Source: Streptomyces sp. yr375 (GTDB lineage Bacteria; Actinomycetota; Actinomycetes; Streptomycetales; Streptomycetaceae). Taken from it: DNA of 64,000 nucleotides. The stretch lies in contig NZ_FOFF01000023.1 in NCBI RefSeq assembly GCF_900110755.1, forward strand, positions 62,001 to 126,000. Reading direction: 5' to 3'. The translations under genes were made by a program, and so were the position numbers. The notes beneath the pieces are model-generated. The model was not told where the DNA came from. It did no database searches and saw nothing but the letters and a program-made list of their open reading frames with translations. This document shows, piece by piece, positions 1 to 6,325 of the stretch (its first letter is position 1; each line of letters starts with the position of its first letter).

Positions 1-42
1 ACGGTCCTGTCCCCCAAGTCCCCAGCGGGAGGCACCCGATGA
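1..42 (+). CDS. 3' end of an upstream gene (possibly gluconokinase)
   Basis: The first 42 bases read open in frame 1 and end in TGA at 40-42, which overlaps the ATG of the next gene (ATGA). The visible C-terminus is TVLSPKSPAGGTR. A four-base overlap is the usual mark of translational coupling, so this is probably the end of a gene in the same operon as the permease. Gluconokinase commonly precedes gntP in actinomycetes, but 13 residues cannot identify the product. Confidence 0.45.
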   Translation, partial: TVLSPKSPAGGTR

Positions 43-1496
43 GCCACACCGCGCTGCTGCTGACGGCCGCCGTCGGCGTCGCCGGCCTCCTGCTGCTCAT
101 CCTGCGCGCCAAGGTCCAGCCGTTCGTCGCGCTGGTCGTCGTCTCCATCGGCGTCGCGCTCGTCGCCGGCGTCCCGGCCGCCGACCTGGTGAAGACCATC
201 GAGGAGGGCATGGGGTCCACGCTGGGCCACATCGCCACGATCATCGCCCTGGGCGCCATGATCGGCCGGATCATCGAACTCTCCGGCGGTGCCGCGTCGT
301 TCGCGCACTCCCTCATCGACCGCTTCGGCTCCCAGCGCACCCCTCTCGCGCTCACCGTCGCCGGTTTCGTCCTCGGCATCCCCGTCTTCTTCGAGGTCGG
401 CCTGATCATCCTGATGCCGATCGCGTACGGCGTCGCCCGCGCTTCGCGCAAGCCGCTGCTCGGCTACGCCCTCCCGATGGGCGCGGCGATGCTCACCGTG
501 CACGCCTTCCTGCCGCCGCACCCCGGCGCGGTCGCCGTCACCCAGGCCATCGGCGCGGACCAGGGGTTGGTCCTGCTCCTCGGCATCCCGATCACGGCGG
601 TCGTGGTCCTGCTGGGCTACCTGGTCTCCCGCCGGATCACCCGCCGCGAGTACCCGATGGACCCGGCGGTGCACGCGGAGGTCTACGGCGAGGACCCGCC
701 CACTCCCGGAACGGCCTCCTCAACTCCCGCCGCCGACCCGGCAGATGACGGCCACGGCACCGCCGTACTCACAAAGCCCGCGCACCAGACGACCACGGAC
801 GCCCCCTCCCCATCCGCCCCCTCCTTCGGCATGGTCCTGGCCCTGATCGTCACCCCGATCCTGCTGATCCTCGCCGGCACGCTCGGCCAGAACCTGCTGG
901 CCGAGGACGGCGCGGGCTCCACCCTCCGGGCCACCCTCACCGTCCTCGGCGCGCCGATGGTGGCCCTGCTGATCGACGTGGCGCTGTGCGCGTACCTCCT
1001 CGGCGCGCGCCGTGGCTGGGACCGCGCGCACATCGCGAACGTGATGGGCTCGGCGCTGCCGCCGGTGGCCATGGTGATACTGGTGGCGGGCGCGGGCGGG
1101 GTCTTCGGCAAGGTGCTGGTGGCCAGCGGTATCGGCGACGCGATCGCCGACGTCCTGGACCGCACCGGCCTGCCGGCGCTCCTCCTGGCCTTCCTCACGG
1201 CGCTGGCCCTGCGCGCGGCCCAGGGCTCGACGACGGTGGCGCTGATCACGGCGGCGGGCATCCTCACCCCGCTCCTGGCGCGCGCCGACCTGTCCACCGG
1301 CCAACTCTCCCTGGTCGCCCTGGCGATGGGCGCGGGCGGACTCGCCGTCTCGCACATCAACGACGCGGGCTACTGGATGTTCACCAAGCTGGCCGGCCTG
1401 GACGTGGCCTCCGGCCTGCGCACCTGGACGGTCCTGACGACCACGATGGGCGTCATCGGCTTCGCCCTGACGGCAGCGCTCTGGCCGTTGGTCTGA
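39..1496 (+). CDS. GntP-family gluconate:H+ symporter
   Basis: A 485-residue, very hydrophobic protein with about 12 or more membrane segments, matching the GntP family of gluconate and related sugar-acid proton symporters. Family-like stretches include the early ALGAMIGRIIELSGG segment, the HAFLPPHPGAVA loop near residues 155-167 and the C-terminal SHINDAGYW motif. A hydrophilic Ala/Pro/Thr-rich cytoplasmic loop around residues 220-265 makes it slightly longer than the usual 440-450 residues. The ATG at 39 follows GGGAGG at a good distance and overlaps the stop of an upstream frame. Uptake of gluconate for the pentose phosphate pathway is the likely role; the exact substrate is inferred from family. 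Confidence 0.9.
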   Translation: MSHTALLLTAAVGVAGLLLLILRAKVQPFVALVVVSIGVALVAGVPAADLVKTIEEGMGSTLGHIATIIALGAMIGRIIELSGGAASFAHSLIDRFGSQRTPLALTVAGFVLGIPVFFEVGLIILMPIAYGVARASRKPLLGYALPMGAAMLTVHAFLPPHPGAVAVTQAIGADQGLVLLLGIPITAVVVLLGYLVSRRITRREYPMDPAVHAEVYGEDPPTPGTASSTPAADPADDGHGTAVLTKPAHQTTTDAPSPSAPSFGMVLALIVTPILLILAGTLGQNLLAEDGAGSTLRATLTVLGAPMVALLIDVALCAYLLGARRGWDRAHIANVMGSALPPVAMVILVAGAGGVFGKVLVASGIGDAIADVLDRTGLPALLLAFLTALALRAAQGSTTVALITAAGILTPLLARADLSTGQLSLVALAMGAGGLAVSHINDAGYWMFTKLAGLDVASGLRTWTVLTTTMGVIGFALTAALWPLV

Positions 1497-1528
1497 GTTA
1501 TCGGTACGACGGTGCCACGGGGCGGGGA

Positions 1529-2206
1529 TCAGCGAACGCTGAGGACCGGGATCCCCAGCCCCGCCCGCCGTACGGCGATCGACCCGTACGGCGTGCGCAG
1601 CCGCAGCCAGCCGCCGAGGGAGAGCAGCGCGAGATCTCCCGAACTCGCCGAAGGGCGAAGGAAACCGAGCGACTGGGCCGCGTGCACGGCCCGTACCGGA
1701 AGGCCGGTGTCACCGACCGGCCGGGACCAGATCTCCCGCCCGATCCGGTCGAGTTCGGCGCGCGTGCGCTGCTCGTCCGCCAACTCCTCGCTGCGGGACC
1801 GGAATTCGGCGACGACCGCGCCGACCGTCGCCCGCAGCGCGTCCGGCGCCGGCAGTCCCGGCTCGGGCCGCCAGCCGCCGCGCGGCGGCAGCACCCCGGC
1901 CCACGGCGGCCCGGTGACGGCCGCGGGAACGACGGCCGTCGCGGCGCTCTCGTCGACGGACTCCAGCAGCTCACCCGCCGACACCGTCACGTCGAGCGTG
2001 ACGTCGAGGCCGTTCTCGTACGGCTTGGCGAGGCGGACCGCGCGGATCGCGAGCACCTCGAAGGACGGCGGACGCCCGAAGACGGCGAGCGCGGTGCCGG
2101 CCGCCTGGAGACGGACCGCCGCGCCACGGTCGTAGTGGAGCAGCCGGGAGAGGAAGGCCGCGAGGTCCGCGGCCTCCCCCTCGTCGGCGAGGTGGAGCAC
2201 CGTCAT
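1529..2206 (-). CDS. hypothetical protein, coupled to thioesterase
   Basis: A 225-residue soluble protein without a domain I recognise. It starts with MTVLHLADEGEAADLAAFLS and has no signal peptide or membrane segment. The middle contains a short charged stretch (FRSRSEELADEQRTRAELDR, about residues 133-152) that could form a coiled coil. The ATG at 2204-2206 overlaps the TGA of the upstream thioesterase gene by four bases, so the two are translationally coupled; I chose this start over longer in-frame openings for that reason. The downstream neighbour is convergent. Proteins of this type sit beside ettA and a 4HBT thioesterase in Streptomyces as far as I recall, suggesting a conserved but uncharacterised housekeeping gene. 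Confidence 0.75.
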   Translation of the reverse strand: MTVLHLADEGEAADLAAFLSRLLHYDRGAAVRLQAAGTALAVFGRPPSFEVLAIRAVRLAKPYENGLDVTLDVTVSAGELLESVDESAATAVVPAAVTGPPWAGVLPPRGGWRPEPGLPAPDALRATVGAVVAEFRSRSEELADEQRTRAELDRIGREIWSRPVGDTGLPVRAVHAAQSLGFLRPSASSGDLALLSLGGWLRLRTPYGSIAVRRAGLGIPVLSVR

Positions 2207-2613
2207 GCGGCGACGGCCTTCTCGGCGTCGTCCCGGTACTCCTGGAGGAACTCGCGCTCCTCGCCGGTGAGCCGGCGCGGTCGCCCGGTCTCGAAGTCGA
2301 ACGGCACGACCACCGTCGACGCCCGTACGTAGACCAGGTCGTCGTCCTTCACCTCGTAGGCGATGGTGAAGGACGCCGCCCGTACCTCCGTGATCCACAG
2401 CTCGATGTCCACGGGCGTGTGCCGGTGGACGAGCTGCCGCTTGTAGTCGATCTCGTGGCGCGCCACCACGGACCCCTGCTTGAAGTTCTTCTCCGGACGG
2501 AACAGGAAGTCGATACGGGCTTCCTCCAGGTAGCGGAGGAAGACCACGTTGTTGACGTGGCCGTACGCGTCCATGTCCGCCCAGCGCAGCGGGCAGCGGT
2601 AGATGTGCCGCAA
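2203..2613 (-). CDS. 4HBT-family acyl-CoA thioesterase
   Basis: A 136-residue single-domain hot-dog-fold protein, the typical size for the 4-hydroxybenzoyl-CoA thioesterase/YbgC group. The N-terminal RWADMDAYGHVNNVVFLRYL segment carries the family signature, with the catalytic Asp before a Tyr-Gly-His-Val-Asn-Asn run. These enzymes hydrolyse acyl-CoA thioesters in the cytoplasm; the acyl chain cannot be predicted here. It follows ettA by six bases and overlaps the next gene by four, so the three minus-strand genes look like one operon. Confidence 0.88.
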   Translation of the reverse strand: MRHIYRCPLRWADMDAYGHVNNVVFLRYLEEARIDFLFRPEKNFKQGSVVARHEIDYKRQLVHRHTPVDIELWITEVRAASFTIAYEVKDDDLVYVRASTVVVPFDFETGRPRRLTGEEREFLQEYRDDAEKAVAA

Positions 2614-2619
2614 GATCGA

Positions 2620-4284
2620 TCAGCCCCGGGTCAGCTTCTTGTAGGTGGCGCGGTGCGGACGCGCGGCGTCGGCGCCGAGCCTCTCGATCTTGTTCTTCTC
2701 GTACGAGTCGAAGTTGCCCTCGAACCAGAACCACTTGGAGTCACCCTCGTAGGCGAGGATGTGCGTGGCCACCCGGTCCAGGAACCACCGGTCGTGGGAG
2801 ACGACCACGGCCGCACCCGGGAACTCCAGCAGCGCGTTCTCCAGGGAGGACAGGGTCTCGACGTCGAGGTCGTTGGTCGGTTCGTCGAGGAGGAGCAGGT
2901 TGCCGCCCTGCTTGAGGGTGAGCGCGAGGTTCAGGCGGTTGCGCTCACCGCCGGACAGGACGCCGGCGGCCTTCTGCTGGTCGGGGCCCTTGAAGCCGAA
3001 GGCGGAGACGTAGGCGCGGGAGGGCATCTCGACCTGGCCCACGTTGATGTAGTCCAGCTCGTCGCTGACGACGGCCCACAGCGACTTCTTGGGGTCGATG
3101 TTCGCGCGGCTCTGGTCGACGTACGAGATCTTGACGGTCTCGCCGACCTTGATGGAGCCGGAGTCCGGGGTCTCCAGACCCTGGATCATCTTGAAGAGGG
3201 TGGTCTTGCCCGCGCCGTTCGGACCGATGACGCCGACGATGCCGTTACGCGGCAGCGTGAAGGAGAGGTCGTCGATGAGGACCTTGTCGCCGAAGGCCTT
3301 GGAGAGGTTGCTGACCTCGACGACGATGGAACCGAGCCGCGGGCCCGGCGGGATCTGGATCTCCTCGAAGTCCAGCTTCCGCATCTTGTCGGCCTCGGCG
3401 GCCATCTCCTCGTAGCGGGCGAGACGCGCCTTCGACTTGGCCTGGCGTCCCTTCGCGTTGGAGCGCACCCACTCCAGCTCCTCCTTGAGCCGCTTGGCGC
3501 GCTTCGCGTCCTTCTGCCCCTCGACCTTGAGGCGGGACGCCTTGGTGTCGAGGTAGGTGGAGTAGTTGCCCTCGTAGGGGTGGGCGCGACCGCGGTCGAG
3601 CTCGAGGATCCACTCGGCGACGTTGTCCAGGAAGTACCGGTCGTGGGTGACGGCGACGACGGTGCCGGGGTACTTCGCGAGGTGCTGCTCCAGCCACTGC
3701 ACGGACTCGGCGTCCAGGTGGTTGGTGGGCTCGTCGAGAAGCAGCAGGTCAGGGGCTTCGAGGAGGAGCTTGCAGAGCGCGACGCGGCGGCGCTCACCAC
3801 CGGAGAGGTTGGTGACGGGCCAGTCGCCGGGCGGGCAGCCCAGGGCGTCCATGGCCTGCTCGAGCTGGGTGTCCAGGTCCCACGCGTTGGCGTGGTCCAG
3901 GTCCTCCTGGAGCTTGCCCATCTCGTCGAGCAGCGCGTCCGAGTAGTCGGTCGCCATGAGCTCGGCGACCTCGTTGAACCGCTTCAGCTTGCCCATGATC
4001 TCGGCGGCGCCGTCCTGCACGTTCTCCAGGACGGTCTTGGCCTCGTCGAGCGGCGGCTCCTGCAACAGCATGCCGACGCTGTACCCGGGCGACAGGAACG
4101 CGTCACCGTTGGAGGGGTGCTCGAGCCCCGCCATGATCTTGAGAACGGTGGACTTACCGGCACCGTTCGGCCCGACCACACCGATCTTCGCGCCGGGCAG
4201 GAAGCTCAGCGTTACGTCGTCAAGGATGACCTTGTCGCCGTGTGCCTTGCGCGTCTTGCGCATGGTGTAGATGTACTCAGCCAA
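2620..4284 (-). CDS. ettA: energy-dependent translational throttle protein EttA (ABC-F)
   Basis: A 554-residue cytosolic ABC-F protein with two ATP-binding cassettes and no membrane domain. Walker A motifs GPNGAGKST (near residue 40) and GPNGAGKTT (near residue 355), signatures LSGGERRRVALCKLLLE and LSGGERNRLNLALTLK, and both LLLLDEPTN(H/D)LD Walker B motifs are visible. The inter-domain linker (about residues 245-310) is rich in Lys, Arg and Glu, as expected for the P-site tRNA interaction motif. Length and the N-terminus MAEYIYTMRKTRKAHGDKVI match EttA, which binds the ribosomal E site and gates the first elongation steps according to the ATP/ADP ratio. Followed closely by the thioesterase gene. 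Confidence 0.97.
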   Translation of the reverse strand: MAEYIYTMRKTRKAHGDKVILDDVTLSFLPGAKIGVVGPNGAGKSTVLKIMAGLEHPSNGDAFLSPGYSVGMLLQEPPLDEAKTVLENVQDGAAEIMGKLKRFNEVAELMATDYSDALLDEMGKLQEDLDHANAWDLDTQLEQAMDALGCPPGDWPVTNLSGGERRRVALCKLLLEAPDLLLLDEPTNHLDAESVQWLEQHLAKYPGTVVAVTHDRYFLDNVAEWILELDRGRAHPYEGNYSTYLDTKASRLKVEGQKDAKRAKRLKEELEWVRSNAKGRQAKSKARLARYEEMAAEADKMRKLDFEEIQIPPGPRLGSIVVEVSNLSKAFGDKVLIDDLSFTLPRNGIVGVIGPNGAGKTTLFKMIQGLETPDSGSIKVGETVKISYVDQSRANIDPKKSLWAVVSDELDYINVGQVEMPSRAYVSAFGFKGPDQQKAAGVLSGGERNRLNLALTLKQGGNLLLLDEPTNDLDVETLSSLENALLEFPGAAVVVSHDRWFLDRVATHILAYEGDSKWFWFEGNFDSYEKNKIERLGADAARPHRATYKKLTRG

Positions 4285-4747
4285 GAGAAACCGTCCGGCA
4301 GCTTGAAATCAGGCAGTGGGCAGATACACCCCATCTTGCCTGAGGTCCACCCCCGGGTGGTAACCCGTTTGGTCGGGGGGCTGTGAGCTGGGGGTTCGGG
4401 GATGACCACAGCGGCGCGGCGGGGCGGGGCCGTGGAACGGTTAAACGGTGAAACGGCGAAGGGGGACCGGCCCTGGTGGACGCGGGACGCGCGACCCGAG
4501 CCTGATCTCGGGTGGACCTCGCTCGGTCGAACCCCCCGTGACGGAACCCCCCGTGGCGATGCAGATGCCGATGCCGGTGGTCGCGGTGACGTGAGCATGA
4601 TGGTCGACCTCCCCATTTCCGCCGGGAGCCGGTGAGGTGGCGCCGGGCCGGTGTAACGGTGGTGATCGCCGAGGACGTGGCGTCCTTCGGGGCGGACAGT
4701 GGCGGCAGGGGTCTGTTGGAGTCACCGGCCGAGGGGGCGATGCAGAG
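4285..4747. other. intergenic region between divergent ettA and LuxR-type genes
   Basis: No convincing coding sequence; frames that stay open have the codon bias of random GC-rich DNA. A short inverted repeat (TCAGGCA at 4309-4315, TGCCTGA at 4337-4343) enclosing a nested TGGG/CCCA pairing lies in what would be the ettA 5' leader and might form an RNA hairpin. The remainder should hold promoters for both flanking genes, but I cannot place -10/-35 boxes with confidence. Confidence 0.4.
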
Positions 4748-5410
4748 GTGGCGGAGTTGGCGCGGGTCGACGCGGTCGGGGTCACGCTGGTCGGCGATCA
4801 TCCGGTGGTGCTCGCGGGGTTCGAGTCGTGGTACGCCGCCTCGGACCCCCCGATCGAGGTGCGGGCCAAGGGCGTCCGGGTGGCGACGGCGCTCGCGGGG
4901 CCGGGGCGGGACGCCCACGTCGTCGTCCTCGCCCTCGGGCAGCGGAACGGCACGCCCGCCTACGGGGACCTCGAGCAACTGGCCCACTCCCGGCGGCGGG
5001 TGATCGTCTACGACGTCGAGGGAAGCCGGCACGCGGCGCTCACCTGTCTGGACCTCGGCGCGTTCACGTACCTCACCAGGGCCGAGGGGCGGCGGCATCT
5101 CCTCCAGGCCACCTACGCCGCGGCGCGCGGCGCGCGCTACGAGTCCCCGGCGCTCAGCGGTCCACGCGGCGGCCGGGGCCTCAAGCGGCCCCGGCTGTCA
5201 CCACGCGAGGCCGACGTGCTGCTGAAGTGGCTGCAGAGCGAGTCCAAGGCCGTCGTCGCGGAATGCCTGTGGCTGTCCGTACGGACCGTGAACACCTACC
5301 TGGAGCGCGTCCGCGTCAAGTACGCCGACGTGGGCCGCCCGGCGACCACCAAGGCCCAACTCCTGGCCAGGGCCGTCCAGGACGGGCTGATTTCCCTGGA
5401 CGACCTGTGA
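4748..5410 (+). CDS. LuxR-type DNA-binding response regulator
   Basis: A 220-residue regulator. Residues 8-120 resemble a degenerate receiver domain (VGVTLVGDHPVVLAGFESWY, then VVVLALGQ in place of a phospho-acceptor strand), and residues 150-215 form a GerE/LuxR helix-turn-helix (LSPREADVLLKWLQSESKAV followed by LWLSVRTVNTYLERVRVKYA). The usual acidic pocket and phosphorylated Asp are not evident, so it is probably an atypical regulator not controlled by simple phosphorylation. I chose the GTG at 4748 because a purine-rich GAGGGGGCGA sits just upstream and residues before it do not resemble the family. It may act alone; no sensor kinase is adjacent. Confidence 0.82.
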   Translation: MAELARVDAVGVTLVGDHPVVLAGFESWYAASDPPIEVRAKGVRVATALAGPGRDAHVVVLALGQRNGTPAYGDLEQLAHSRRRVIVYDVEGSRHAALTCLDLGAFTYLTRAEGRRHLLQATYAAARGARYESPALSGPRGGRGLKRPRLSPREADVLLKWLQSESKAVVAECLWLSVRTVNTYLERVRVKYADVGRPATTKAQLLARAVQDGLISLDDL

Positions 5411-5434
5411 GCCTCGCGCGGTGACGGGAGCGTA

Positions 5435-5995
5435 GTGGTGGGACAACACATGGGACACCTGTCGGTTTCGCCGATTCATACCGAACGGCTCGTGCTGCTG
5501 CCGCTGCGGGTGGAGCACGCGGAGGAGATGGCCGGCGTGCTGGCCGACCCGGACGTCTCCGCGCGGTTCTTCGGCGGCGGCGAACCGCCGTCCGTGGAGC
5601 GGCTGCGGGCCGCCTACGAGTGGCTGCTCGCCACGTCGTCGGACACGGACTCGACGATCTCGTGGTGCAACTGGGTCATCCACCTGCGCGAGGCCTACTG
5701 CCTCACGGGCTTCGTCCAGGCGACGGTCTCGCCGTCCGACCGCGGCCCGAGCGCGGCCGTCTCCATGGTCGTGGGATCGCCCTGGCAGGGCCGCGGCATC
5801 GGCAAGGAGACGGCCCGGGCGCTCCGCGGCTGGCTCCACAGCCGGCGCGTCGACATCGTGGTCGCCAACATCCACCCCGACAACCGAGCCTCCCGAGCCG
5901 TCGCCGACTCCGCGGGACTCACGCCCACGGCTCAGCGGTACGACGACACGGTCCTCTGGCAGTCGCACGGCACCGGAGAACCCGGAGAACAGTGA
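5435..5995 (+). CDS. GNAT-family N-acetyltransferase
   Basis: A 186-residue GNAT protein of the RimJ/RimL-like group. HTERLVLLPLRVEHAEEM near the N-terminus is the typical start of the fold, and WQGRGIGKETARALRGW (about residues 118-134) is the acetyl-CoA pyrophosphate-binding loop. The later VVANIHPDNRASRAVADSAG segment is the conserved beta strand and helix that completes the site. The substrate is unknown. The GTG at 5435 follows GGGAG at good spacing; an in-frame ATG at 5450 is an alternative. It lies 24 bases after the LuxR-type gene, so the two may be co-transcribed. Confidence 0.85.
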   Translation: MVGQHMGHLSVSPIHTERLVLLPLRVEHAEEMAGVLADPDVSARFFGGGEPPSVERLRAAYEWLLATSSDTDSTISWCNWVIHLREAYCLTGFVQATVSPSDRGPSAAVSMVVGSPWQGRGIGKETARALRGWLHSRRVDIVVANIHPDNRASRAVADSAGLTPTAQRYDDTVLWQSHGTGEPGEQ

Positions 5996-6013
5996 TTTTC
6001 GAGGCGCGGGGTG

Positions 6014-6043
6014 CCCCGCCGGACGGAGGGGGATCCGGCGGGG
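6014..6043. terminator. hairpin between convergent GNAT and LanA genes
   Basis: CCCCGCCGGA (6014-6023) pairs perfectly with TCCGGCGGGG (6034-6043) around a 10-base loop. It lies between the convergent stops at 5995 and 6102, so it can end transcription from both sides. There is no U-tract, which is common in Streptomyces. Confidence 0.65.
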
Positions 6044-6101
6044 CGGGACCCGAGCGCCGCTCTCACCTGACGAGGCGCGTCCGGGTCGGATGGAGGTCCG
6101 G

Positions 6102-6257
6102 TCAGGCTACGAAGGCGTGCGTCTCACCGATGCCGGTGATCGTGTCGAAGCAGCAGATCATCTCGTGCAGACCGGCTGCGTTGACCATCTCCGTCGCCGC
6201 CAGCATCTGCAAGTCCTCGACCTTGTCCGTGACCACGTCCGTCGTCCTGTCCGTCAT
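6102..6257 (-). CDS. class IV lanthipeptide precursor peptide (LanA)
   Basis: A 51-residue peptide starting MTDRTTDVVTDKVEDLQMLA. The N-terminal part is acidic and helical, a plausible leader. The C-terminal core, roughly from residue 29 (GLHEMICCFDTITGIGETHA), contains two adjacent Cys (35, 36) and three Thr (39, 41, 46). All dehydratable core residues lie C-terminal to both Cys, so any lanthionine rings would run from Cys to a downstream dehydrobutyrine. The ATG at 6255-6257 is preceded by GAAGGG at proper distance; longer in-frame openings overlap the synthetase gene and look non-coding. It lies directly downstream of the LanL gene on the same strand, which is the main reason for the call. 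Leader cleavage site is unknown. Confidence 0.85.
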   Translation of the reverse strand: MTDRTTDVVTDKVEDLQMLAATEMVNAAGLHEMICCFDTITGIGETHAFVA

Positions 6258-6325
6258 CGTGCCCACCCTTCTGTCGTGGTTCCGTCGTGTCCCTCGCGGG
6301 TTGTCGCGTGGGTTCGTGCGTGGGT

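Noticed and set aside
2419..4386. A 655-codon open frame on the plus strand across ettA
   Set aside because: Antisense to an unmistakable ABC-F gene; its Val/Glu/Leu-rich translation mirrors ettA codon bias.
4285..4747. A riboswitch in the ettA leader
   Set aside because: Only a 7-bp inverted repeat with a weak nested stem is visible; no conserved riboswitch core is recognised.
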